DNA of 64,000 bases from Streptomyces deccanensis (GTDB lineage Bacteria; Actinomycetota; Actinomycetes; Streptomycetales; Streptomycetaceae), in NCBI RefSeq assembly GCF_022385335.1, contig NZ_CP092431.1:8804001-8868000 (forward strand), in the 5' to 3' direction. Below, one piece after another: positions 44,902 through 53,791 of the stretch. How positions within the stretch are numbered: position 1 is the first letter of the stretch; each line of letters starts with the position of its first letter. The position numbers and the translations under genes were made by a program. The notes beneath the pieces are model-generated. The model saw only the letters and a program-made list of their open reading frames with translations, did no database searches and was not told the DNA's origin.

Positions 44902-45645
44902 TCACACCGACCAGGTGAACCGGGGCGCTCGGCGCTCCAGGAACGCGGCGACACCCTCGGCGGTGTCGCCGCTGCCGCGCGCCTGCTCCGCCCAGTGGGC
45001 GTCGCGGTCGGTGCGGCCGTTCGCGAACTCCTTGGCCGCCGCCTGGGTCAGTCGCGAGCGTGAGACCAGCACCCGGGTGAACTCCGCGACCCGCTCGGCG
45101 AGTTCGCCGTCGGGCAGCACCTCGTCCACCAGCCCGGTGCGCAGCGCCCGCTCCGCGTCGATCAACTCGCCCGAGAACAGCAGGTACTTGGCGGTGCTCG
45201 GCCCGACCAGCGCCACCAGCCGCCGGGTGGAGGAGGCCGGATAGACGAGCCCCAGCTTCGCCGGGGTGATCCCGAACAGCGCCCCCTCCTGCGCGAACCG
45301 CAGGTCGCAGGCCGCCGCCAACTGGGCGCCACCGCCCACGCAGTGCCCCCGGATCGCCGCCAAGGTCGGCTTCGGAAAGGCGGCGAGAGCCTCCTCGGCG
45401 CGGCACGCCAGCGTCTGGGCCTCGTCGGGGGACCCCCGCAGCGTGGAGATGTCGGCCCCCGCGCAGAACGTCCCGCCTTCCCCGGTGAGCACCATGGCCC
45501 GTACCCCGGGGTCGGCGGCCAGCCGGTCGAGCAGCGGCGGCAGCGCCCGCCACATCCCGGCCGTCATGGCGTTGCGCTTGGCGGGGTGGTGGATGACGAC
45601 GGTCGCGATCCCGTCGGCGACGGTGTCCAGCAGTTGAGGCTCCAT
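44902..45645 (-). CDS. Enoyl-CoA hydratase/isomerase family protein
   Basis: 247 aa crotonase-fold protein. Oxyanion-hole segments FCAGADISTLRG and GHCVGGGAQLAAACDLRFA are intact. The position of the second catalytic Glu reads KLGLVYPASST, without a clear acid (usually GLxPxxG), so it may be an isomerase-like or other CoA-processing enzyme rather than a hydratase. The ATG at 45645 follows GGGG closely. It converges on the DJ-1 gene with an 18-base gap. Confidence 0.85.
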   Translation of the reverse strand: MEPQLLDTVADGIATVVIHHPAKRNAMTAGMWRALPPLLDRLAADPGVRAMVLTGEGGTFCAGADISTLRGSPDEAQTLACRAEEALAAFPKPTLAAIRGHCVGGGAQLAAACDLRFAQEGALFGITPAKLGLVYPASSTRRLVALVGPSTAKYLLFSGELIDAERALRTGLVDEVLPDGELAERVAEFTRVLVSRSRLTQAAAKEFANGRTDRDAHWAEQARGSGDTAEGVAAFLERRAPRFTWSV

Positions 45646-45920
45646 GCCCCGGATGCTAACCACTCGCCCTCCGGGCAGTGCACGGAGAGTGAGGGCCCGA
45701 GGGAGGATTCGGGCGAGACCGGCGTCAAACCCGTACAACCCGAATAGTTCCGAAAGCGACGCAGCTCGAAAAGGCGCGGTCATGTGCCCGACCGACTCGC
45801 TCATGAGTGATCCAGAAGTCGTCGATACACGCTGACTTCTGTTCAGTCCTCCGCATGCGGCGTCGAGTTACCAACACTCGACATGTGGTGACAATCGAGC
45901 GCAAGGGTGGCGACCGGACC

Positions 45921-46436
45921 ATGGACGACCAAGGGCGCGGGAGCGACCCACGCCCTGACGGCGGCGGGCACGGCCCCGACGCCCCGAGGCCGCCGGAGCC
46001 ACTGCCCTACGAAGGGGTCTGGCGGTTCACCGCTGCCGCCGTCGACGCCTCGGTGCCGCAGTCGCGGCGCGCCGTCCGTGACCTGCTCGCCCGGCAGGGC
46101 GTGCCGATCTCGGACGACCTCGTCCAAGGACTCCTGCTGATCGTCTCCGAGCTGGTGACGAACGCCGTGAAACACGCGGCGCTCCTGTCGCCCACGCTCG
46201 CCGTCGAGGTCGCCGTCGGAGCCGAGTGGGTGCGGGTCTCGGTGGAGGACAACCACCCCTACCGCCCGACCGCCCTGGAGACCGACCACGGCCGGCTGGG
46301 CGGCCGTGGTCTGCTCCTGGTGCGGGAGATCACGCTGGAGGCGGGCGGGGTCTGCGACGTGGAGCACACCGCGAGCGGCGGCAAGGTGGTCTGGGTGGCC
46401 GTGCCGCTCAAACCCGCACATCTGATCCAGGGGTGA
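45921..46436 (+). CDS. Anti-sigma-like ATP-binding protein (RsbW-type HATPase_c)
   Basis: 171 aa. A disordered Gly/Pro/Asp-rich N-terminus of about 40 residues precedes a GHKL ATPase with N box LIVSELVTNAVKHA and G boxes VEDNHPYRPT and GGRGLLLVREI. Streptomyces has dozens of such stand-alone kinases, which regulate sigma factors or anti-sigma antagonists. No antagonist or sigma gene lies nearby. The start is unsettled: ATG 45921 (AAGGGTGG about 10 upstream) or the in-frame GTG at 45888. Confidence 0.83.
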   Translation: MDDQGRGSDPRPDGGGHGPDAPRPPEPLPYEGVWRFTAAAVDASVPQSRRAVRDLLARQGVPISDDLVQGLLLIVSELVTNAVKHAALLSPTLAVEVAVGAEWVRVSVEDNHPYRPTALETDHGRLGGRGLLLVREITLEAGGVCDVEHTASGGKVVWVAVPLKPAHLIQG

Positions 46437-46448
46437 GGGGCGCGGGCC

Positions 46449-46466
46449 CCGGGCCGAAGGCCCCGG
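46449..46466. terminator. Weak convergent hairpin
   Basis: CCGGGCC-GAA-GGCCCCGG lies between the ATPase stop (46436) and the idi stop (46467). Confidence 0.4.
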
Positions 46467-47060
46467 TCACCAGCCCGCGGCCGGCCCCGTCAGCTCCCTG
46501 ACCGCCGGCCGCGCCGCGTCCAGGACCGTCATGAACCAGGCCGAGAAGGGCGCCTTGGCGTGCCGCTCCGCCAGCTCGGCCGGGGTGACGAACGCGGTGT
46601 CCCCGACCTCCTCGGGATCCGGCCGGAGCGGGGACTGCAGCAGCCCGACGAACAGGTGGTTGAACTCCTGCTCCACCAGACCCGAGTCCGGGTCCGGGTG
46701 GTTGTAGCGGACCGTGCCCGCCTCGCCGAGCAGCGCCGGGGAGACCCCCAGCTCCTCGTGGGTGCGCCGCGCGGCCGCCGCGAACGGGGACTCGCCCGGG
46801 TAGGGGTGGCCGCAGCAGGTGTTCGACCACACACCGGGGGAGTGGTACTTGCCGAGGGCCCGCTGCTGCAGCAGCAGCCGCCCGCGCTCGTCGAAGAGGA
46901 AGACGGAGAACGCCCGGTGCAGCTGACCGGGCGGTTGATGAGCGGCCAGCTTCTCCGCGGTGCCGATCGTGGTGCCGTCCTCGTCGACCAGCTCCAGCAG
47001 GATCGCTTCCGTGGTGCCGCTCTCGGGACTGTGCATCGCGGTGGCAGGTGTGATCGGCAT
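46467..47060 (-). CDS. idi: Isopentenyl-diphosphate delta-isomerase, type 1
   Basis: 197 aa Nudix-fold protein with the catalytic Cys in SNTCCGHP and the active-site Glu region EQEFNHLFVG; the fold is also marked by RTHEELG. It converts IPP to DMAPP, the allylic starter for isoprenoids. The ATG at 47060 has AAGGA 5 bases upstream; the ATG at 47066 overlaps that site. It sits about 10 kb from the hopanoid genes, which need its product. Confidence 0.95.
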   Translation of the reverse strand: MPITPATAMHSPESGTTEAILLELVDEDGTTIGTAEKLAAHQPPGQLHRAFSVFLFDERGRLLLQQRALGKYHSPGVWSNTCCGHPYPGESPFAAAARRTHEELGVSPALLGEAGTVRYNHPDPDSGLVEQEFNHLFVGLLQSPLRPDPEEVGDTAFVTPAELAERHAKAPFSAWFMTVLDAARPAVRELTGPAAGW

Positions 47061-47184
47061 GCCCATCCTTCGCCTCGTTCTTCGAGCCTCAAGTCTGCCG
47101 CACGAAACCGGCGCACCCGGCACTTCGCGGTCGACCCGCATGTCCTACCCGCGCACCCCCGCCGAAGACACCTGGGCCCGTGGA

Positions 47185-47703
47185 TCAGACCCCGAAAGCG
47201 GTCGCATACCTGATGGTGCCGGACGCCACCGGCGCCGAACCGTCGAGGACCAGCGCCATCATCGCCTCGTCCGGTACCTCGAACCCCGGCCGGATGCCGT
47301 ACTCGGACGCACGTACGAAGCCGAACCGCGGGTAGTACTCGGGATGCCCGAGGACGAGGACGAGCCCCTCCCCACGCGCGCGTGCCGCCTCCAGCACGGC
47401 GCGTACGACGGCCGCTCCCGCCCCCTGCCGCTGGTGGTCCGGGAGCACCGCGACGGGGGCCAGCGCCAGCGCGGGCGTCTCGTCGACATGGCAGCGGGTG
47501 ATCAGCGCGTACGCCGCGATCGTGCCGTCCGGGGCCTCGGCGACGTACGACAGGTCCGCCAGCCAGGCGCCGGGGTCCTCGCGCAGCGCGTCGACCAGCC
47601 TGGCCTCCGCGTCGGTCTCGAAGGCGGCGGCGTTGACGGCGTACACCCCCTCGCGGTCGGCGGACGTCTCCGCTCGGGTGATCCAGTCGGTGGTCAGTGA
47701 CAC
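47185..47703 (-). CDS. GNAT-family N-acetyltransferase (YhbS-like)
   Basis: 172 aa. Acetyl-CoA-binding motif A is PVAVLPDHQRQGAGAAVVRA and the YhbS-type ending is LVLVLGHPEYYPRFGFVRAS. The substrate is unknown. The GTG at 47703 overlaps the last 10 bases of the CDF transporter gene, so the two are co-translated. Confidence 0.87.
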   Translation of the reverse strand: MSLTTDWITRAETSADREGVYAVNAAAFETDAEARLVDALREDPGAWLADLSYVAEAPDGTIAAYALITRCHVDETPALALAPVAVLPDHQRQGAGAAVVRAVLEAARARGEGLVLVLGHPEYYPRFGFVRASEYGIRPGFEVPDEAMMALVLDGSAPVASGTIRYATAFGV

Positions 47704-48632
47704 AGCTTCGCCTCGTGTTCCGCGTGGCCGCCCGGCTCCAGTTGGAAGGTGCAGTGCTCGACGTCGAAGTGGTCGCCGATGCAGCCCTGGAGGTCGTGCA
47801 GCACCTTCTCGTGGCCGATGGAGTCCAGCGTCTCCGAGCTGACCACCACATGGGCGGAGAGCACCGGCATGCCGGAGGTGATGGTCCAGGCGTGCAGATC
47901 GTGCACGTCCTCCACGCCGGGCAGCGCCAGGATATGGGCCCGCACCTCAGCCATGTCGACGTTTTTCGGCGCCGCCTCCAGCAGGACGTCGAGGGTCTCG
48001 CGCAGCAGCTTCACCGTACGCGGGATGATCATCACACCGATGGCGAGCGAGGCGATCGGGTCGGCGGCCTGCCAGCCGGTGAGCAGGATGACCGTCGCGG
48101 AGATGATCACCGCCAGCGAGCCGAGCGCGTCCGCGGCCACCTCCAGGAAGGCGCCCCGGACGTTCAGGCTCTCCTTCTGGCCCCGCATCAGCAGGGACAG
48201 CGAGATCATGTTCGCGACCAGACCGATCGCGCCGAAGACGACGGTCAGTCCGCCCTGGGTCCCGACCGGTGTGATGAACCGCTGGATCGCCTCGTACAGC
48301 ACATAGCCGCCCACGCCGAGCAGCAGCAGACAGTTGGCGAGCGCCGCGAGTATCTCGGCGCGGGCGTAGCCGAAGGTGCGGTTGCCGCTCGGCGGGCGGT
48401 TCGCGAAGTGGATCGCGAGGAGCGCCATGCCGAGGCCCACCGCGTCCGTCGCCATGTGCGCCGCGTCGGCGATGAGCGCCAGCGAATCGGCGAGCACGCC
48501 GCCGACGATCTCGACCACCATGACGGTGAGCGTGATCGACAGCGCGACCCGCAGCCGCCCGCGGTACGCGGCTGCCGCCGTACCGCTGGTCGGCGCGTGA
48601 TGCGCGTGCCCGTGGTCGTGACCGGCCCCCAT
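47694..48632 (-). CDS. Cation diffusion facilitator (zinc/cobalt/cadmium exporter, CzcD-like)
   Basis: 312 aa. A His-rich start (GAGHDHGHAHHAP) is followed by six membrane helices. The metal site is seen as DSLALIADAAHMATDAVG (helix 2) and VAADALGSLAVI with DPIAS (helix 5). The cytoplasmic domain (about 210-312) has DVHDLHAWTITSG and FDVEHCTFQLE, typical of CzcD/ZitB. Exports divalent metal in exchange for protons. The ATG at 48632 has GGAGAGAGG 8 bases upstream. Confidence 0.92.
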   Translation of the reverse strand: MGAGHDHGHAHHAPTSGTAAAAYRGRLRVALSITLTVMVVEIVGGVLADSLALIADAAHMATDAVGLGMALLAIHFANRPPSGNRTFGYARAEILAALANCLLLLGVGGYVLYEAIQRFITPVGTQGGLTVVFGAIGLVANMISLSLLMRGQKESLNVRGAFLEVAADALGSLAVIISATVILLTGWQAADPIASLAIGVMIIPRTVKLLRETLDVLLEAAPKNVDMAEVRAHILALPGVEDVHDLHAWTITSGMPVLSAHVVVSSETLDSIGHEKVLHDLQGCIGDHFDVEHCTFQLEPGGHAEHEAKLCH

Positions 48633-48734
48633 GGGATCCGCCTCTCTCCATGCGTCCGTGTGTTCGGCTCCGGATCACAGTGAACTACGGGTGGGGGGTA
48701 TCCGGCAACGCGGCACTGAACACCGTTGTCATGT

Positions 48735-48769
48735 GCTCTGACCTGCGGAAACGATACGCAGGTCAGAGC
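48735..48769. terminator. Perfect 13-bp hairpin downstream of galE
   Basis: GCTCTGACCTGCG (48735-48747) and CGCAGGTCAGAGC (48757-48769) pair perfectly around GAAACGATA. On the minus strand it lies between the end of galE and the CDF promoter. No U-tract follows, so an operator function cannot be excluded. Confidence 0.65.
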
Positions 48770-48811
48770 GCTGCCATGATCGGGACGGCTGCCGGGAAAG
48801 GCCGGGAAAGG

Positions 48812-49783
48812 TCAGAGACCGCGATGCAGTCGCCAGCCCGCCCAGGCCGACTCGACCATCTCGCGCACCCCGCGCCGGGCCGTCCAGCCGAGCTCGCGCC
48901 GGGCCCGCTCGGCCGAGGCGACCGCGCGCGGGGCGTCCCCGGGGCGGCGGGGCTCGACGAGCGCGGTACGGCGGTCCCCGGTCACCTCGCCGATGAGGTC
49001 GACGAGTTCGCGGACCGAAACGCCCTCGCCCCGGCCGATGTTCACGGTCAGGTCGCCCGAGACGCCGCCGGCGCTGAGCCGTCGGGCCGCCGCGAGGTGC
49101 GCGTCGGCCAGATCGGCGACGTGGATGTAGTCCCGGACACAGGTGCCGTCCGGGGTCGGGTAGTCGTCGCCGAAGATCCTCGGGGCCTCGTCACGGGTGA
49201 GACGGTCGAAGACCATCGGGACGACGTTGAAGATGCCGGTGTCGGCCAGGGCGGGTTCGGCGGCGCCGGCCACGTTGAAGTAGCGCAGACACACGGTGGC
49301 GATGCCGTGGGCCTGCCCGGCCGCCCGGACCAGCCACTCCCCGGCCAGCTTGGTCTCGCCGTACGGGCTCATCGGGGCGCACAGGGTGTCCTCCGTGATG
49401 AGGTCCACGTCCGGGTTGCCGTAGACGGCCGCGGAGGAGGAGAAGAGGAAGCGCTCCACCCCGGCGGCGGCCGCAGCCTCCAGCAGCGTCGCGAGACCGC
49501 CGACGTTCTCCTGGTAGTACCGGGTGGGCTGGGCGACGGACTCGCCCACCTGCTTGCGGGCCGCGAGGTGGACGACACCGGTCACCGCGTGCTCGGCGAG
49601 CACGCGCTTGAGGAGGTCGCCGTCGAGGGCGGAGCCGTGGATCAGGGGGATGTCCTCGGAGAGGCGGCCGCGGACCCCCGCGGAGAGGTCGTCGAGCGCG
49701 ACGACCCGTTCGCCGGCCTCGGTCATGACCTTCGCCACGTGTGCGCCGATGTAGCCCGCCCCGCCTGTGATCAGCCATGTCAT
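48812..49783 (-). CDS. galE: UDP-glucose 4-epimerase
   Basis: 323 aa extended SDR. NAD motif TGGAGYIGAHVAKV, catalytic Ser in FSSSAAVYG and Tyr-Lys in SPYGETKLAGE, with LRYFNVAGA and RDYIHVADL as in GalE. It interconverts UDP-glucose and UDP-galactose. It is divergent from the polyol-phosphate/exporter cluster and may supply its sugar donor. Confidence 0.92.
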   Translation of the reverse strand: MTWLITGGAGYIGAHVAKVMTEAGERVVALDDLSAGVRGRLSEDIPLIHGSALDGDLLKRVLAEHAVTGVVHLAARKQVGESVAQPTRYYQENVGGLATLLEAAAAAGVERFLFSSSAAVYGNPDVDLITEDTLCAPMSPYGETKLAGEWLVRAAGQAHGIATVCLRYFNVAGAAEPALADTGIFNVVPMVFDRLTRDEAPRIFGDDYPTPDGTCVRDYIHVADLADAHLAAARRLSAGGVSGDLTVNIGRGEGVSVRELVDLIGEVTGDRRTALVEPRRPGDAPRAVASAERARRELGWTARRGVREMVESAWAGWRLHRGL

Positions 49784-50184
49784 GCGGTCACCTTATGCGG
49801 GGGGTGTGGTGTGCCTATTCGCCGTAGGGGGTGTGCAGGGTTGGCGGGTGAAGGGTCGTCGGTGGTTGCCCGCGCAGTTCCCCGCGCCCCTGAAGGGCCG
49901 CGGATCCGGGCCCTCGTCGAGGAGTCGGACCATACCTTCATCCCCTATCCACCGATATACGCACCGGAGTTTGTGGCGTAACCCCCACATCCCCGATGAT
50001 GATCGCGGCGGAGGGCCGACGGCTTGAGCAGGCCGAACTGATCCGGGCGTGAACGGGCGGTGAACGCCCGCTTCTCTTCATCCGATAACCTCTGCCGACA
50101 CGCCGCCGGGTCGCAGCGGGCCGGGGCGCCTCCACCACGTACACGTCCGGCGCGGTCGCGTCGGCACCCAGGGAGTGAGTTCGT
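49784..50184. other. Divergent intergenic region with a dispersed repeat copy
   Basis: 400 bases between galE and the cluster. It holds copy 4 of the repeat at 49871-49903 (CGCGCAGTTCCCCGCGCCCC then TGAAGGGCCGCGG) and presumably both promoters. No gene is seen. Confidence 0.55.
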
Positions 50185-51990
50185 CTGTCGACCGCCATCC
50201 TCACCGGTCAGCCGGTCCCCGGATCGTCGCTGGAGGGCGATCTGCGGTCGCTCGGCTTCGACGTGCGGACCGCCTCCGACGCCGGTGACACCGAGACGCT
50301 CCTGGCGACGGTGCCCGCGGACCAGCGGGTCGCGATCGTCGACGCCCGTTTCGTGGGCCATGTGCACGCGCTGCGCCTGGGACTCACCGACCCCCGCTTC
50401 GAGGCCGCCGCCCTCCCGGGCGCCGTGACCGTGCGGCCCGCCGCCCGTCAGGCGCTGACCCGGGCGCTGGCCCGCGAGAGCGCGGACGCCGGCGGCACCA
50501 CGGCCGTCGCCGTCGACAGCGTCGCCGACCGCGTCGTCGCCGCCCTCGACGCCGACGGCGTCAGCCTCCACCGGCCCGAACTCGGCACCCTGGTCGCCGC
50601 CGTCCCCGCCGACCCGCAGGCCCGCAACGAGGCCCGCCAGGCGGTCGCCGCCGTCGACGACGAGGCCGTACGGCTGCGCACGGCGGTGAAGTCCCGCGAC
50701 GGCTTCTTCACCACGTACTTCATCAGCCCGTACTCCCGCTACATCGCCCGCTGGTGCGCCCGCCGGGGCCTGACCCCGAACCAGGTCACCACGGCCTCGC
50801 TGATCACCGCCCTGATCGCGGCCGGCTGCGCGGCCACCGGCACGCGCGGCGGGTTCGTCGCGGCCGGCCTCCTCCTGCTCTTCTCCTTCGTCCTGGACTG
50901 CACCGACGGCCAGCTGGCCCGCTACTCGCTGCAGTACTCGACGCTCGGCGCCTGGCTCGACGCCACCTTCGACCGCGCCAAGGAGTACGCCTACTACGCG
51001 GGCCTCGCCCTCGGCGCCGCGCGCGGCGGTGACGACGTATGGGCCCTGGCCCTCGGCGCGATGGTCCTGCAGACCTGCCGTCACGTCGTCGACTTCTCCT
51101 TCAACGAGGCGAACCACGACGCCACCGCCAACACCAGCCCCACCGCCGCCCTCTCCGGCAAGCTCGACAGCGTCGGCTGGACGGTCTGGATCCGCCGCAT
51201 GATCGTCCTGCCGATCGGCGAGCGCTGGGCGATGATCGCGGTCCTCACGGCGGTCACCACACCCCGCATCACCTTCTACGCGCTGCTCATCGGCTGCGCC
51301 TTCGCCGCGACCTACACCACGGCGGGCCGCGTGCTGCGCTCGCTGACCCGCAAGGCGCAGCGCACGGACCGGGCGGCGCGGGCGCTGGCGGACCTCGCGG
51401 ACACCGGCCCGCTCGCCGAAGCGCTGGCGCGGCTCCTGCCGAGCCCGCCGCGCAAGACGGCACTGCTCAGCGCGGCCTTCGGAGCCGTGGCCGTGGTGAC
51501 CGCCGCCTGGGTCTGGGGCCCCTCCTGGCAGGTCGTCCTCGCGGCCGGGCTCCATGTCCTGCTGTCGGCGGAAGCCGTCGAGCGCCCCCTCAAGGGCGCC
51601 CTCGACTGGCTCGTTCCGCCCCTCTTCCGCGCCGCCGAGTACTGCGTCGTCCTGCTGCTCGCGGCCAAAGCCGAGGTGAACGGCGCCCTTCCTGCGGCTT
51701 TCGGGCTGGTGGCGGCCGTCGCCTACCATCACTACGACACGGTGTACCGCATCCGCGGCGACGCCGGCGCGCCGCCGCGGTGGCTGGTGCGGGCGATCGG
51801 CGGTCACGAAGGCAGGACCCTGCTGGTCACCGTCCTGGCCGCGCTGCTCGCGCCCACAGAGTTCACAGTCGCGCTCACGGCTCTCGCCGTGGCCGTGGCC
51901 CTGCTGGTGCTCCTCGAGAGCATCCGCTTCTGGGTGACCGCCCATAAAACAGGCGCACCCGCCGTACACGATGAAGGAGAACCCGCATGA
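50185..51990 (+). CDS. CDP-alcohol phosphatidyltransferase with DUF5941 domain
   Basis: 601 aa from CTG 50185, or 575 from GTG 50263. The N-terminal 175 residues have no recognised domain. The CDP-alcohol phosphotransferase motif D-x2-DG-x2-AR-x8-G-x3-D-x3-D is complete (DCTDGQLAR ... GAWLDATFD) at about 260-285 within a set of membrane helices. A C-terminal helical DUF5941 part has YHHYDTVYRIR and GGHEGRTLL. The upstream residues STAILTGQPVPGSSLEGDL look native, and GGGAG lies 9 bases before the CTG, so the true start may be that rare codon. First gene of the cluster; ATGA overlap with the next. Confidence 0.82.
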   Translation: MSTAILTGQPVPGSSLEGDLRSLGFDVRTASDAGDTETLLATVPADQRVAIVDARFVGHVHALRLGLTDPRFEAAALPGAVTVRPAARQALTRALARESADAGGTTAVAVDSVADRVVAALDADGVSLHRPELGTLVAAVPADPQARNEARQAVAAVDDEAVRLRTAVKSRDGFFTTYFISPYSRYIARWCARRGLTPNQVTTASLITALIAAGCAATGTRGGFVAAGLLLLFSFVLDCTDGQLARYSLQYSTLGAWLDATFDRAKEYAYYAGLALGAARGGDDVWALALGAMVLQTCRHVVDFSFNEANHDATANTSPTAALSGKLDSVGWTVWIRRMIVLPIGERWAMIAVLTAVTTPRITFYALLIGCAFAATYTTAGRVLRSLTRKAQRTDRAARALADLADTGPLAEALARLLPSPPRKTALLSAAFGAVAVVTAAWVWGPSWQVVLAAGLHVLLSAEAVERPLKGALDWLVPPLFRAAEYCVVLLLAAKAEVNGALPAAFGLVAAVAYHHYDTVYRIRGDAGAPPRWLVRAIGGHEGRTLLVTVLAALLAPTEFTVALTALAVAVALLVLLESIRFWVTAHKTGAPAVHDEGEPA

Positions 51991-52739
51991 TCGGCCTCGT
52001 GCTGGCGGCCGGCGCCGGACGGCGTCTTCGCCCCTACACCGACACCCTCCCCAAGGCTCTGGTGCCGGTCGGCCCCGAGGGCGACGAGGAGAGCCTCACG
52101 GTTCTCGACCTCACCCTCGGCAACTTCGCCGAGATCGGCCTGACCGAGGTCGCGATCATCGTCGGGTACCGCAAGGAGGCCGTCTACGAGCGCCGCGAGG
52201 CGCTGGAGGCCAAGTACGGGCTCAAGATCACCCTGATCGACAACGACAAGGCCGAGGAGTGGAACAACGCCTACTCCCTGTGGTGCGGCCGTGACGCCAT
52301 CAAGCACTCGGTGATCCTCGCCAACGGCGACACCGTGCACCCGGTCTCCGTCGAGAAGACCCTGCTCGCCGCCCGCGGCGACGGCAAGAAGATCATCCTC
52401 GCCCTCGACACGGTGAAGTCCCTCGCCGACGAGGAGATGAAGGTCGTCGTCGGCCCCGAGGGCGGCATGACCAAGATCACCAAGCTGATGGACCCGGCCG
52501 AGGCGACCGGCGAGTACATCGGCGTCACCCTCATCGAGGGCGAGGCCGCCGACGAGCTGGCCGACGCCCTGAAGACGGTCTTCGAGACGGACCCGCAGCA
52601 GTTCTACGAGCACGGCTACCAGGAGCTCGTGAACCGCGGCTTCCGCATCGACGTCGCGCCCATCGGTGACGTCAAGTGGGTCGAGATCGACAACCACGAC
52701 GACCTCGCCAAGGGACGTGAGATCGCGTGCCAGTACTGA
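51987..52739 (+). CDS. Sugar/polyol-phosphate nucleotidyltransferase (probable cytidylyltransferase)
   Basis: 250 aa. The N-terminal signature LVLAAGAGRRLRPYTDTLPKAL is that of the NTP-transferase fold, and the pattern (WNNAYSLW, ANGDTVHP) is close to LicC-type phosphocholine cytidylyltransferases. It would form a CDP- (or other NDP-) activated alcohol for the neighbouring CDP-alcohol phosphotransferases. Nucleotide and substrate are inferred from context. ATGA start overlaps the upstream stop, and its own end overlaps the next gene by 13 bases. Confidence 0.85.
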   Translation: MIGLVLAAGAGRRLRPYTDTLPKALVPVGPEGDEESLTVLDLTLGNFAEIGLTEVAIIVGYRKEAVYERREALEAKYGLKITLIDNDKAEEWNNAYSLWCGRDAIKHSVILANGDTVHPVSVEKTLLAARGDGKKIILALDTVKSLADEEMKVVVGPEGGMTKITKLMDPAEATGEYIGVTLIEGEAADELADALKTVFETDPQQFYEHGYQELVNRGFRIDVAPIGDVKWVEIDNHDDLAKGREIACQY

Positions 52740-53791
52740 CGAGGCTCATCCCCTCGCCGGTCGTCGTGGACATCCGTCCCGGCGCGCTCGATGATCTGGC
52801 GACGATCCTGTCGGACCAGCGCATCGCGCCGTCGGGCCGGCTGGCCTTCGCGATCAGCGGCGGCTCCGGGGCCGCGCTGCGCGACCGGTTCGCCCCCGCG
52901 CTGCCGGAGGCGGACTGGTTCTGCGACGCCGACGGCACCATCGACGGAGCGGTACGGCTCGCCGACTCGATCAAGAAGGGCGGTCACTACGACGCCGTGG
53001 TCGGGCTCGGCGGCGGCAAGGTCATCGACTGCGCCAAGTACGCGGCCGCCCGGGTGGGCCTGCCGCTGGTCGCCGTCGCCACCAACCTGGCCAACGACGG
53101 TCTGTGCTCCCCGGTGGCGACCCTCGACAACGACGCGGGCCGCGGCTCCTACGGGGTGCCGAACCCGATCGGCATCGTCATCGACCTGGACGTCATCCGT
53201 GAGGCCCCGGTGCGCTTCGTGCGGGCCGGCATCGGCGACGTGATCTGCAAGATCTCCGCTGTCGCCGACTGGGAGCTGTCCAGCCGGGAGACCGGTGAGA
53301 AGGTCGACGGACTGGCCGCCGCCATGGCCCGCCAGGCCGCCGAGGCAGTCCTGCGCCACCCCGGCGGGGTCGGCGACGACGACTTCCTGACCACGCTCTC
53401 CGAGTCCCTCGTGCTGTGCGGGATCTCCATGTCCGTGGCCGGCGACAGCCGTCCCGCCTCGGGCGCCTGTCATGAGATCAGCCACGCGTTCGACCTGACG
53501 TTCCCCAAGCGGAACGCCCTGCACGGCGAACAGTGCGGTCTCGGCGGCGCGTTCGCCACCTTCCTGCGCGGCCACCACGAGATCGCGGGCCAGATGACCG
53601 AGGTGCTGCGCCACCACGGCCTGCCCGTCCTCCCGGACGAGATCGGCTTCACGGTCGACGAGTTCGTCCAGGTCGTGGAGTTCGCCCCGCAGACCCGGCC
53701 GGGCCGCTACACCATCCTGGAACACCTCGAACTGAGCACCGAACAGATCAAGGACGCCTACGCCGACTATGCCAAAGCCATCAGTAGCTGA
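52727..53791 (+). CDS. Iron-containing alcohol dehydrogenase family, glycerol-1-phosphate dehydrogenase-like
   Basis: 354 aa. NAD site GLGGGKVIDCAKYAA, VATNLANDGLCSPVA, and metal ligands Asp/His/His in ICKISAVADWEL, HEISHAFD and NALHGEQ. These place it with EgsA/AraM sn-glycerol-1-phosphate dehydrogenases rather than with ordinary alcohol dehydrogenases. Such enzymes reduce dihydroxyacetone phosphate to glycerol-1-phosphate, the archaeal-type stereoisomer, rare in bacteria. The GTG start lies inside the upstream gene, and its end overlaps the next gene by 23 bases. Product identity is unproven. Confidence 0.85.
   Translation: MPVLTRLIPSPVVVDIRPGALDDLATILSDQRIAPSGRLAFAISGGSGAALRDRFAPALPEADWFCDADGTIDGAVRLADSIKKGGHYDAVVGLGGGKVIDCAKYAAARVGLPLVAVATNLANDGLCSPVATLDNDAGRGSYGVPNPIGIVIDLDVIREAPVRFVRAGIGDVICKISAVADWELSSRETGEKVDGLAAAMARQAAEAVLRHPGGVGDDDFLTTLSESLVLCGISMSVAGDSRPASGACHEISHAFDLTFPKRNALHGEQCGLGGAFATFLRGHHEIAGQMTEVLRHHGLPVLPDEIGFTVDEFVQVVEFAPQTRPGRYTILEHLELSTEQIKDAYADYAKAISS

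Noticed and set aside
49767..50027. 86-aa plus-strand ORF between galE and the cluster
   Set aside because: It crosses the galE start and a dispersed repeat and has no coding signature.
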